This document shows positions 56,077 to 64,000 of a stretch of DNA of 64,000 bases, piece after piece. Origin of the DNA: CAWJMN01 sp963844055 (GTDB lineage Bacteria > Planctomycetota > Planctomycetia > Pirellulales > Pirellulaceae). The stretch is taken from assembly GCA_963844055.1 (NCBI GenBank), contig CAWJMN010000001.1, forward strand, positions 3,906,001 through 3,970,000. The letters are read 5' to 3'. How positions within the stretch are numbered: position 1 is the stretch's first letter; every line of letters begins with the position of its first letter. Position numbers and translations under genes: made by a program. The notes below the pieces were generated by a model that was not told where the DNA came from, did no database searches, and saw only the letters and a list, made by a program, of their open reading frames with translations.

Positions 56077-57464
56077 CGCCCCACCGTGAATTCGCGGACG
56101 GACTTAATCATGTAGTCGATCGCATCCTGGCTGAGGCCCGGATAGACCCCAAGCCAAAAGACTTGGTTCATGACGAAATCAGAATTCGCCAAATCGCCGA
56201 CCACGCGATACTCGCAATGCTTGTACGCCGGCTGATGAATCAGATTTCCTGCAAACAACAGGCGTGTGCCGATCTTGCGCATCCCCAAATGCTTCAGCAA
56301 ATCCTCGCGCGAGAATCCAGCATCCTGCCGTACTGCAATCGGGCATCCAAACCAGCTCGGATCGGAATCCGGCGTTGCTTCAGGCAGAATAAAATACTGC
56401 TGCAAATCCGACAGCCCCTCGACCAGCAGCTGAAAGTTCTGGCGCCGTGCTGCCACAAAGCCCGAGACCTTTTTCAACTGGGCCACACCGACGGCGGCCT
56501 GCATGTCGGTCACCTTCAAGTTGTAACCAATACGCGAGTACGTGTACTTGTGATCGTATCCAAACGGAAGCGTCCCCAATTGCCAGCCAAAGCGTTTGCC
56601 ACAGGTGTCATCCTTGCCTGGATCGCACCAACAATCACGCCCCCAATCACGCAGCGACTCTGTGACCTTTTTAAGCTGAGGGCTGTTGATCAGAACCGCC
56701 CCCCCCTCACCCATGGTGATGTGATGGGCCGGATAAAAGCTGCAGGTGGCCAAATCACCAAACGTGCCGACTTTTTGCCCCTTGTAGGTCGCACCAATCG
56801 CATCACAGCAATCTTCGACCAGCCACAGGTTGTGCTTCTTGGCAAACGCGACGACCGCTTCCAGATCAAACGGATTCCCTAGCGTATGAGCAATCATGAT
56901 GGCTCGCGTCTTCGAGCTCAGCGCCAATTCCAGTTGGCTCACATCGATGTTGTAGGTTCCAATTTTGACATCCACAAAAACCGGGATGCAGCCGTTTTGA
57001 ATGATTGGATTGACGGTCGTCGGAAATCCGGCCGCTACCGTAATGACTTCATCGCCCGGACGCAAACGTCGGTCACCCAGCGTTTCATCCATTAGCGTGG
57101 TAAATGCGAGCAGGTTCGCACTCGACCCCGAGTTGACCAACAGTGCAAAACGCACCCCCATCAACTTGGCGAACTCGCTTTCGAACATGGCCGCATAGCG
57201 ACCCGTTGTCAGCCAGAAATCGAGCGAGCTATCCACCAACGTCATGATCTCTTCAGCATCAAACACACGTCCGCTGACAGGAGCGGCCGACTTCCCTTCA
57301 ACAAAGGGGCGATCAGGCCAGCGAGCGGCATGATAAGCACGTGTAAGAGCTAAAATTTGCTTACGCAGCGTCTCATGATCGGCAGGTTCATCCCCGTTCA
57401 CGATTTGGACGTTGCAATCGACCGACTTCTCACACTCAGAATCTACTTTGGACACGCTCATCAC
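56073..57464 (-). CDS. rfbH: CDP-6-deoxy-4-keto-glucose 3-dehydrase (PMP, [2Fe-2S])
   Basis: 463 aa of the DegT/AHBA aminotransferase fold. Two features mark it as the 3-dehydrase (RfbH/DdhC, E1). The Lys that binds PLP in aminotransferases is replaced by His in FYPAHHITMGEGG (H247-H248). The iron-sulfur ligands follow the known C-x57-C-x-C-x7-C pattern exactly, at C220, C278, C280 and C288. It removes the 3-hydroxyl of CDP-6-deoxy-4-ketoglucose with PMP and needs an electron-transfer reductase (RfbI/DdhD), which is not in this window. It is co-transcribed with the SDR gene. Confidence 0.93.
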   Translation of the reverse strand: MMSVSKVDSECEKSVDCNVQIVNGDEPADHETLRKQILALTRAYHAARWPDRPFVEGKSAAPVSGRVFDAEEIMTLVDSSLDFWLTTGRYAAMFESEFAKLMGVRFALLVNSGSSANLLAFTTLMDETLGDRRLRPGDEVITVAAGFPTTVNPIIQNGCIPVFVDVKIGTYNIDVSQLELALSSKTRAIMIAHTLGNPFDLEAVVAFAKKHNLWLVEDCCDAIGATYKGQKVGTFGDLATCSFYPAHHITMGEGGAVLINSPQLKKVTESLRDWGRDCWCDPGKDDTCGKRFGWQLGTLPFGYDHKYTYSRIGYNLKVTDMQAAVGVAQLKKVSGFVAARRQNFQLLVEGLSDLQQYFILPEATPDSDPSWFGCPIAVRQDAGFSREDLLKHLGMRKIGTRLLFAGNLIHQPAYKHCEYRVVGDLANSDFVMNQVFWLGVYPGLSQDAIDYMIKSVREFTVGR

Positions 57465-57500
57465 TTCCCCCCATCCTTGAGAACTTTCGCTGCTTGTTGC

Positions 57501-58628
57501 TCAGTATAGCCGTTGCATCGACTCGGAATAGCTGGCGATATCTCGCAAGCAGGCATCACGCATCGACTGGCCCTTGGCCTGCTGAAACTCGCGATACCAA
57601 TTGGCAGTTCGTGCAACCGTCTCTTGAAAAGTCCAGACCGGCTGCCAGTTCAAATAGGCCACGGCCTTTTCAATGGATAAACGCAAGAGGCACGCTTCAT
57701 GAGGCGCCTTGGGATCGCTCATATCTTTCCAGCCACCACTCCCCCACGATGCACAGAACGCTTCCACCAAGTCCTTGACGGTTGCGTTCCCTTCCAGCTT
57801 GGGACCAAAGTTCCAGCCGTCGCAAAACTGTGGATCGTTGCTTGCCTGCATCTTAGCGGCCAGCGTCAGATAGCCTCCCAGCGGCTCTAAAACATGTTGC
57901 CACGGGCGAGTTGAACGTGGACTGCGAACCGGGACAGGCGTATTGGAAGAAAGGTGAGTCACCAGATCAGGCACGATTCGGTCTTGCGCCCAATCGCCGC
58001 CGCCAATCACGTTGCCAGCACGGGCCGATGCCAATTTGATCCCATGTTCGTGGCAGTTTTTGGGAGAGAAAAACGATTGCCGATAGGAGGCAACCAATAA
58101 CTCCGCAGCCCCTTTGCTGGCGCTATACGGGTCTCGCCCCCCCATGGCGTCATCTTCCCGATAGCCCCAAAGTTGCTCACGGTTTTCATAGCACTTGTCG
58201 CTCGTGACGACCACGACAACGCAAGGCTTTCCTCGGCGACGCACAATCTCTAGAAGATTGCAGGTCCCCATGAAATTGACTTCCATCGTCTCATGTGGAG
58301 ACCGATAGCTCTCGCGCACCAGCGGCTGAGCCGCCATATGAAAGATGATGTCGGGATTGGCCGCATCAACGGCATCACTAAGGCTGACAAAGTCTCGAAT
58401 GTCAGCCTCTCGATGAGATTCCAGCAGTTCAGCAACCTGGGAAACCACAAAGTTGCTGGGAACTGACGCCGGCGGAGCGAGTGAGTACCCCGAGACTTTG
58501 GCTCCTAATTGAGTTAACCAAAGTGAGAGCCACGAACCTTTAAAGCCCGTGTGTCCCGTCACAAATACCGAGCGTTCCGCAAAATCTTTGGCCAACGGCG
58601 CGGTGGAGTCCAATTTCCGATTAAGCAT
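57501..58628 (-). CDS. rfbG: CDP-glucose 4,6-dehydratase
   Basis: 375 aa from the ATG at 58628; the in-frame TTG at 58637 is less likely. The NAD-binding motif is VFVTGHTGFKGSWLSLWL, a sequence typical of RfbG/DdhB. The catalytic YxxxK is in DPYSASKGAAELL, followed by RAGNVIGGGDWAQDRIVPD and PWQHVLEPLGGYL. It converts CDP-glucose to CDP-4-keto-6-deoxyglucose, the substrate of the 3-dehydrase in the next gene downstream. Confidence 0.93.
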   Translation of the reverse strand: MLNRKLDSTAPLAKDFAERSVFVTGHTGFKGSWLSLWLTQLGAKVSGYSLAPPASVPSNFVVSQVAELLESHREADIRDFVSLSDAVDAANPDIIFHMAAQPLVRESYRSPHETMEVNFMGTCNLLEIVRRRGKPCVVVVVTSDKCYENREQLWGYREDDAMGGRDPYSASKGAAELLVASYRQSFFSPKNCHEHGIKLASARAGNVIGGGDWAQDRIVPDLVTHLSSNTPVPVRSPRSTRPWQHVLEPLGGYLTLAAKMQASNDPQFCDGWNFGPKLEGNATVKDLVEAFCASWGSGGWKDMSDPKAPHEACLLRLSIEKAVAYLNWQPVWTFQETVARTANWYREFQQAKGQSMRDACLRDIASYSESMQRLY

Positions 58629-58696
58629 CAATCGCAAGTCTTCGTAAAGGTTCCAATCACTTCGTCAAGAAACTCACTCGATTAAGCAGCAAAACC

Positions 58697-59575
58697 TTAG
58701 GCCGTCTTCGAAAACCGCTTCGATTTTCCAGGACGCGATGCAGGCTTTGCCTTCGGCTGCTTAGCCTGGGGTTCATTAAAAATGCTCAAGCCCCAAACCT
58801 TCCAAGGAGCGTTGCCACTTTGCCATTGCGATTCCAGGCTTTGCCAGTCGCGATAGGTATCCATGCATTGCCAAAAACCTTGATGCTCAAACATGCAAAG
58901 CTCGCCATCCGTCGCACAAGACTCCAGAGGCGTTCTCTCAAGGATGCAATCGGGCGAACTGCTTAAGTAGCTCAGGAATTCTCGCTGGAAGCAGAAGAAA
59001 CCGCCGTTGATCAGCCCTTGGCCGACGGCTGGCTTTTCGCTGAACGAAAGGATTTGATCCCCTTCCGTGCACAACTCACCAAACCGGCTAGGAGGACGAA
59101 CCCCCGTCAGCGTTGCAACCTTCCCATGGCCTTGATGGAAGTCCTGCAAAGCACGCAGGTCAACATCCGACAAACCGTCGCCGTAGGTCACCATAAACGT
59201 GTCATCATCTTCGCCCAGGTACTTCGAAGCTTGCAGCACGCGAGCACCGGTCATTGTCTCTTCGCCGGTATCGCACAGCGTTACGCGCCAGTTGTCATTG
59301 GCATGCGAACGGCCATGCAGGGTGATGCCGTCTCGCTCACCTAGCTCTACGGTGAAATCGCAGTTCATCGCCCGATAGTTCAAAAAGTATTCTTTGATGA
59401 TGTGGGCTTTGTATCCCAAGCACAGTACAAAATCCGAAATGCCGTGAAAGGCATAGAGCTTCATGATATGCCACAGAATGGGCTTCCCGCCGATTTCCAC
59501 CATCGGCTTAGGACGCAATTCTGTGTGCTCACGCAACCGAGTCCCTTGGCCGCCGCACAAGATGATGGCTTTCAC
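58697..59575 (-). CDS. rfbF: Glucose-1-phosphate cytidylyltransferase
   Basis: About 292 aa from a GTG at 59575, preceded by AAGGGAA. This start is favoured because the family begins with KAIILCGGQGTRLREHTELRPKPM directly after it. Further motifs: GGKPILWHIMKLYAF, MVTYGDGLSDVD, and the later INGGFFCFQREF. It makes CDP-glucose from CTP and glucose-1-phosphate, the entry step of CDP-dideoxysugar synthesis. A basic tail of about 25 residues (QAKQPKAKPASRPGKSKRF) goes beyond the usual 257-aa length. Confidence 0.93.
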   Translation of the reverse strand: MKAIILCGGQGTRLREHTELRPKPMVEIGGKPILWHIMKLYAFHGISDFVLCLGYKAHIIKEYFLNYRAMNCDFTVELGERDGITLHGRSHANDNWRVTLCDTGEETMTGARVLQASKYLGEDDDTFMVTYGDGLSDVDLRALQDFHQGHGKVATLTGVRPPSRFGELCTEGDQILSFSEKPAVGQGLINGGFFCFQREFLSYLSSSPDCILERTPLESCATDGELCMFEHQGFWQCMDTYRDWQSLESQWQSGNAPWKVWGLSIFNEPQAKQPKAKPASRPGKSKRFSKTA

Positions 59576-60180
59576 GATAATTCCCTTTGCTGTGAAGTTG
59601 CCGGAGGTCCGTCGCTGTCGCCACCGTCCATGGGTCTGTTGCCGACTTCGACCGGAGCGGGTCACTTAACGAACTTGGCCAAATCTTCGAAACTGCCGAA
59701 AATTCGCTAAAGTAACCCACTGAAGATGGCAAAATATATCACTGCCGTACAATCTGTAGCAACATCAAAAGCTTATGTAGGCTCGGCAACGCTCGGCATT
59801 TCGCCACGCTGCGAACTTCTAGTCGTCGCAGCACTGCGATGGCTGCTCCCTGGCAACTGCTCAGCAGATGAGCTGCATCAACGGACCTCCTCGCGCGTGC
59901 AATCCGAGCATCCGGCGTCGGCTACAAACGACACCCATGAACTGGCAATACTCGGTGATAGCAGTCCGCTCCCTCTCCAGGTCATCACGAGCAAAAAACC
60001 CGCAGATTCATCGGGTATTTTTGATCCGTCGGCTTCCCAATTGACCTTGACGAAAAGGGGCTTACGCATCATCCTTCCCCTGCCCTTTGCTCGAAGTAAG
60101 CCAACCCTTCCGAGCAGCTCGGGGTAAGTGATTGCAGTCATGCTGTAAACTTCAGGAAGCTGTAGGCAAGGGAAAGCAAG
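59576..60180. other. Divergent region between rfbF and the ThDP enzyme, possible small ORF
   Basis: About 605 bp with promoters for both directions. A minus-strand frame (about 60141 down to 59878, 87 aa starting MTAITYPELLG) has a moderately protein-like composition but no recognised domain or clear ribosome-binding site. A plus-strand frame overlaps it. I cannot support either as a gene. Confidence 0.25.
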
Positions 60181-62019
60181 ATGATTGACAGCGCCATCAA
60201 AAAGCCAAGCAAACTGGTCCGAGTCGCCGATTATTTCGCTGACTTTCTCGCGCAGCGAGGCATCGACACCACGTTCATGGTTTCGGGTGGCATGATGATG
60301 CACCTGATGGATGCTGTCGGGCGTGATGATCGCTTTCGCTTGTACTTCAATCATCATGAACAAGCCAGCGCCATGGCTGCCGATGCTTATGCACGCGTTA
60401 CCGGGCGTCCCGGTTTTTGCCTAGCCACGGGCGGGCCTGGTGGTACCAACGTTCTCACCGGCCTTGTTGGCGCTTACCAAGATTCGATCCCCCTGATCTT
60501 TCTCACAGGCCAATCAAAAGTTTGCGACACGGTCCGTGGCAACAACATTCCAGGCCTACGTCAGTTCGGCTTTTTGGAGGTGGACCTCGTCCCCATTGTA
60601 GAGTCCGTCACCAAGTACGCCGCCTTTGTGCATCGAGCACAAGACGCTCGCTTCCACATGGAAAAAGCCTACTATTTGGCAACCCATGGTCGGCCAGGTC
60701 CCGTACTACTGGATGTTCCACTCGACATCCAAGGTGCGATGATCGACCCCGACACCCTTCCCGGATTTGAAGCGCCCACCGAAGCGTCAGCCCTTACGCC
60801 GCAAAACGTCGCCAAAATCCTGAAGCAGCTGCAAGCGGCCAAAAAGCCTCTGATTCTCGCCGGACATGGCATTCGTTGTGCCGGCGCCGTTACCAGTTTC
60901 CGCAAGCTTGTTGATGCCCTGGAAATTCCGGTTGCCATCACACAGCTTGGCAAAGATGTGCTTCCTTACGCCCACCCACTTTTTGTCGGGCACCCCGGTG
61001 TCAAAGGCAATCGCGCTGCCAACATCACCCTGCAAGATGCGGACCTGCTTTTGGTCATTGGCAGCAGCCTGCATGGACAAACCATCGGCTGGGAATCCGA
61101 ACTGTTTGCTCCTACCGCACACAAGATCCACGTCGATCCCGATCCTGCCATTTTGCAAAAAACCAAGGGGATCGTCACCGAACAGTTGCAAGCCGATGTG
61201 AGCGAACTGATTGAAGCACTCACAAAAGCGGTTGCCAGCCAGTCGCTTGATCGCACCAAGCATGCTTCGTGGCGTGATCGCTGTCGCGAACTGAAAAACC
61301 TTCACAGCCCAATGTCTGAGCCCCACAAGCTTGGCCCCAAGGATGGCCCCGCCAACCTGTACGAGATCGTTGACATCGTTAGCGACATCGTTCCTGCGAA
61401 CACCATTTTGCTCAGCGACTCTGGCCAATCGACCTACGTAGTGCCACAAGCATTGCGTCAAAAGGACTCGCACCGGTATTTGGCACCAGGCTCCTTGGCT
61501 GAGATGGGCTGGGCACTTCCTGCTGCGATTGGCGCAGCGGCCGCCGATCCCAAAAACACGGTATTTGCCTTCGTGGGGGATGGTTCGCTGCAAACGAACA
61601 TCCAAGAATTGCAAACCATTCGCCACACCGGCTTCAACATCAAGATCCTGGTCATCAACAATGATGGCTACGCTTCCATCCGCGGCACCCAAGACCGATT
61701 TTTCTCCGGAAACTATGTCGGCTCCACGCGTGAGAGCGGTATTACGCTCCCCGAGCTGCAACGCATCGCGCATGCCTACGACATCCCTTACCTGTCATGC
61801 CCGAACCGTGGCGACCTCAGCGACTGCATTCAAAAAATGATGGCACATTCCGGCCCCGTCATTTGCGAAGTCGCGGCCATGCGTGACCAAGACATCATTC
61901 CTGCCGTTACTTCGGTAAAGTTGCCGGATGGACGGATGCGATCCGCTCCCTTGCAAACTATGTCCCCTCTGCTGCCTGAAAAGCCAGCCGATGAGGCTTG
62001 CACACCGGCGCTCCGCTAG
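60181..62019 (+). CDS. Thiamine diphosphate-dependent enzyme, acetolactate synthase-like (YerE-like candidate)
   Basis: 612 aa with the three domains of the acetohydroxyacid synthase/pyruvate decarboxylase superfamily. The cofactor-activating Glu is E60 in HHEQASAMAADAYARVTG. GGPGGTNVLTG and LTGQSKVCD follow. The ThDP/Mg motif starts at G466-D467-G468 and ends in NN about 28 residues later. AAGGGAAAG precedes the ATG. It lies divergently from the CDP-dideoxysugar operon. In the yersiniose pathway of Yersinia, a ThDP enzyme of this type (YerE) adds a two-carbon unit from pyruvate to a CDP-3,6-dideoxy-4-ketohexose; an analogous role here is inferred. A true acetolactate synthase is less likely because no small subunit is nearby. 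Confidence 0.8.
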   Translation: MIDSAIKKPSKLVRVADYFADFLAQRGIDTTFMVSGGMMMHLMDAVGRDDRFRLYFNHHEQASAMAADAYARVTGRPGFCLATGGPGGTNVLTGLVGAYQDSIPLIFLTGQSKVCDTVRGNNIPGLRQFGFLEVDLVPIVESVTKYAAFVHRAQDARFHMEKAYYLATHGRPGPVLLDVPLDIQGAMIDPDTLPGFEAPTEASALTPQNVAKILKQLQAAKKPLILAGHGIRCAGAVTSFRKLVDALEIPVAITQLGKDVLPYAHPLFVGHPGVKGNRAANITLQDADLLLVIGSSLHGQTIGWESELFAPTAHKIHVDPDPAILQKTKGIVTEQLQADVSELIEALTKAVASQSLDRTKHASWRDRCRELKNLHSPMSEPHKLGPKDGPANLYEIVDIVSDIVPANTILLSDSGQSTYVVPQALRQKDSHRYLAPGSLAEMGWALPAAIGAAAADPKNTVFAFVGDGSLQTNIQELQTIRHTGFNIKILVINNDGYASIRGTQDRFFSGNYVGSTRESGITLPELQRIAHAYDIPYLSCPNRGDLSDCIQKMMAHSGPVICEVAAMRDQDIIPAVTSVKLPDGRMRSAPLQTMSPLLPEKPADEACTPALR

Positions 62020-62121
62020 TCTCCAAGATCCAGGGCACAACTCGATGGGTCTGTCGCTACGCCGTAGTGCCAGACCCTTTTCCCGTTACAGGCGTGATTC
62101 CCAACCGGTGAGTGAATTCTG

Positions 62122-64000
62122 ATGCAGGTTGCAAGCGAGAATCACTCTGCCGATCAAGATAGCCGTCCGTGCGACGTTTCGATTCTCGTAACCGCCCACC
62201 GAGAGTCCCTGCTGATCCATCGCTGCTTAAGAAGTGCAGCAGCAGCGATCGCCCATGCACAGCAAAACAATATCGTCGGCGAAATCGTCGTCATCCTTCA
62301 CCAAGCTGATGAAGAGACCCTGCTTTTTGCACGGCAGTTTGAGGCAAACTATTCCGCCGCTCCGCTACAGATCCTCGAAACCGATCTTCCTGACCGAGCC
62401 TCGGTGCTAGAGCTGGGGCACGCAGCGGCCCAAGGAAAATATATTGCGCAGCTCGATGCTGCGAACCTGCTAAATGAAGACTGGCTCTCCAAAGCCTTGG
62501 CGTTCTCCCAAGTTTTGCCGCCACGTGCCATTTTGCATGCCGAGTATCAAGTCAACTTTGGCGCAGAGCTTCAGCTGATCAAACACCGTCCCTCCAGGGG
62601 TACTGAGAGCAACGGCTTTGCGCCGCACCACCTTGTAAGCCACAACCCGTGGACATCGCTCCTGTTTTACTCGCGTTGGGAATTTGCCACTCGTCGCGAA
62701 ACACGATGCCCAAACGAATCTAAGCCCGTCACACCGTTCCCCGGTGGCGATGAAGACTGTCATTGGCTTGCCGAGCAACTTGCACACGGGGCCGAAATCC
62801 AAATCGTCCCTGGAACCTGCAACTTCCTCCGCCAACAACCTACCTTCACCGCGCATTCCCAAGTTTCGTGTTGGCTTGGGCTATTGCCCCCCACAAAGGC
62901 ACTCGATCCGGTTGAGCTTTCCCAGCAAACCTTGGAATCCACCCCTTTAACTCGCGCGAAGCCTAGTCGACTCCAAAAGCTCAAGCAGAAGTTTAGCGCC
63001 CTCATTGAAAAACATTGCCCCGAAGCCCTCGGGCTATCCAGACGTATCCAAACGGGGATTCAAAAGCTCTTCCTCAAACGTCGCAAGACGCTGGCCGCCA
63101 ACGCCCCGGCCTGGCAAGCCAAACTCTGGCACGACTGCCAAACCATTCACGACATCGAGCCCAAGATCTTTCCCACAGGGGGACTATTCAGCGAGCCCGT
63201 GGATAACCACCGCCATCCGCCGGTACTGGCTCACAAGTATCAAGCGGCATGCCGTTTTATCACGCGCCAACCCACGCATGTGTTAGTGATCCCCTGGCTA
63301 AAAAAAGGGGGAGCCGATCTCGAAGTACTGCATTATGTTCGTGCGATCCAGCATGCTTCGCCGAACAATGCCGTCCTTGTCATCACCACCAACGACTCGG
63401 ATTCTCCTTGGTCAAAACGCCTTTCCCCTGAGGTGATGCAACTTCCGTTTGGCGAGATCTTTGCCGATGTTTCGCAAGAAGATCAGAAGCGAATGCTGGG
63501 AACACTTTTAATCCAGCTTCAAGCACCGATTATTCACCTCGTCAATTCACGACTCGGTTATGCCCTTGTTCGTGACTATGGCGATGCGATTCGCAACGGC
63601 AGTCAGATCTTTGCCAGTTGCTTTTGCGAGGATATCACACCCGAAGGGCGTACGGTTGGGTTTGCGTTCGACGAGCAACCGGAGGTCTATCGCCACCTGT
63701 CGGGAATCTTTTCTGACAATCAAACCATTCTCGACAAACTGACCCACACGTTTGGCTATCCAGCAGAAAAGCTGTTTCGCCACTACATGCCCATCGATCC
63801 TTGCGAGGCGATCACTATCGCAGATCGTGAGAAGCTCCAGGTCCTTTGGGCAGGCCGACTAGATCGCCAAAAACGGCCAGACCTCTTGCGAAAGATCACG
63901 GAAAAACTGGCGGGCCATCCGATCCACTTTACGATCTATGGTAGTGCCGTTCTCGAACGCAAAGCCAACTACAAAAACTGGTCGGGGCTATCCAACGTCA
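62122..64000 (+). CDS. GT2-GT4 fusion glycosyltransferase (cut by window edge)
   Basis: The frame opens at an ATG at 62122 and is still open at the last base, giving 626 codons so far. The N-terminal 130 residues have the GT-A fold pattern (DVSILVTAHRESLLIHRCL, EIVVILHQADEETL, GKYIAQLDAANLLNEDW, with a D-A-A in place of DxD). After a basic linker a second, GT-B-like part begins (VLVIPWLKKGGADLEVLHYVRA; later LQVLWAGRLDRQKRPDLL and HFTIYGS), typical of GT4. The protein is therefore probably bifunctional and may add two sugars of the surface glycan. It starts 102 bp after the ThDP gene on the same strand. Confidence 0.8.
   Translation, partial: MQVASENHSADQDSRPCDVSILVTAHRESLLIHRCLRSAAAAIAHAQQNNIVGEIVVILHQADEETLLFARQFEANYSAAPLQILETDLPDRASVLELGHAAAQGKYIAQLDAANLLNEDWLSKALAFSQVLPPRAILHAEYQVNFGAELQLIKHRPSRGTESNGFAPHHLVSHNPWTSLLFYSRWEFATRRETRCPNESKPVTPFPGGDEDCHWLAEQLAHGAEIQIVPGTCNFLRQQPTFTAHSQVSCWLGLLPPTKALDPVELSQQTLESTPLTRAKPSRLQKLKQKFSALIEKHCPEALGLSRRIQTGIQKLFLKRRKTLAANAPAWQAKLWHDCQTIHDIEPKIFPTGGLFSEPVDNHRHPPVLAHKYQAACRFITRQPTHVLVIPWLKKGGADLEVLHYVRAIQHASPNNAVLVITTNDSDSPWSKRLSPEVMQLPFGEIFADVSQEDQKRMLGTLLIQLQAPIIHLVNSRLGYALVRDYGDAIRNGSQIFASCFCEDITPEGRTVGFAFDEQPEVYRHLSGIFSDNQTILDKLTHTFGYPAEKLFRHYMPIDPCEAITIADREKLQVLWAGRLDRQKRPDLLRKITEKLAGHPIHFTIYGSAVLERKANYKNWSGLSNV

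Noticed and set aside
60787..61773. 328-aa minus-strand ORF antisense to the ThDP enzyme
   Set aside because: The plus-strand ThDP enzyme has complete family motifs; the antisense frame has none.
60181..62019. Housekeeping acetolactate synthase large subunit (ilvB)
   Set aside because: No ilvN small subunit or branched-chain amino-acid genes are nearby, and the gene sits with polysaccharide genes; not excluded, but less likely.

Overview
The window looks like chromosome of a planctomycete, most likely of the Pirellulales. Three things point there. There are three tandem DUF1559 proteins with prepilin-like N-termini. Many secreted or membrane proteins are of planctomycete type. Regulation is typical of the phylum: ECF sigma factors with membrane partners, an FHA-LuxR protein and a Ser/Thr kinase-like protein. 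The organism cannot be named from sequence alone. At least seven single-base frame breaks occur in otherwise intact genes (near 2130, 6626, 22255, 41958-41964, 48738, 51105 and 51150). Several are easily explained by one missing or extra base, so draft-assembly indels are more likely than seven true pseudogenes.

Layout. 1-4.2 kb: three tandem DUF1559 genes, each with its own promoter, leader and terminator. The distance from -10 box to ATG is 111 nt in all three. 4.4-10.4 kb: a probable lipid or polyene module with two CrtI-like FAD oxidoreductases, two paralogous single-pass membrane proteins, a FabZ-type dehydratase and a FabI-type enoyl reductase. An OleA-like thiolase follows on the other strand at 12.7-13.8 kb. 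10.4-20.6 kb: phosphoesterase, uvrB, an ECF sigma factor with a membrane-anchored partner, tRNA-Arg(TCT), an FHA-LuxR regulator and a small conserved protein. 20.6-36.3 kb: a degenerate kinase-like protein, xylose isomerase, a soluble histidine kinase, a MoxR ATPase with a large partner, a membrane protein plus GT2 pair, a HEAT-like protein, a Tat-exported Gfo/Idh/MocA oxidoreductase, a bifunctional nuclease-domain protein and a nucleoside hydrolase.

36.6-47.8 kb: a small CxxCH protein, a three-gene sigma/anti-sigma/membrane operon, a stand-alone RNA ligase, a galactose mutarotase-like enzyme, a polytopic membrane protein, a second GT2 plus membrane protein pair, and sucC-sucD. 48.2 kb to the end: a surface-polysaccharide locus. 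It holds an MsbA-like ABC exporter, a sulfotransferase, a GT2, an internally duplicated GT-B-like protein and the CDP-3,6-dideoxyhexose genes (cytidylyltransferase, CDP-glucose 4,6-dehydratase, a PMP/[2Fe-2S] 3-dehydrase and an SDR). A divergent ThDP enzyme and a GT2-GT4 fusion cut by the window edge complete it.

How they work together. The right-hand 16 kb would make, assemble and export a glycan bearing a 3,6-dideoxy sugar. The ThDP enzyme next to the dideoxysugar genes suggests a two-carbon branched sugar of the yersiniose type, which is inference. The left-hand module would reduce or desaturate an acyl or polyene chain. It lacks a visible ketosynthase partner apart from the nearby OleA-like protein and has no acyl carrier protein in the window.
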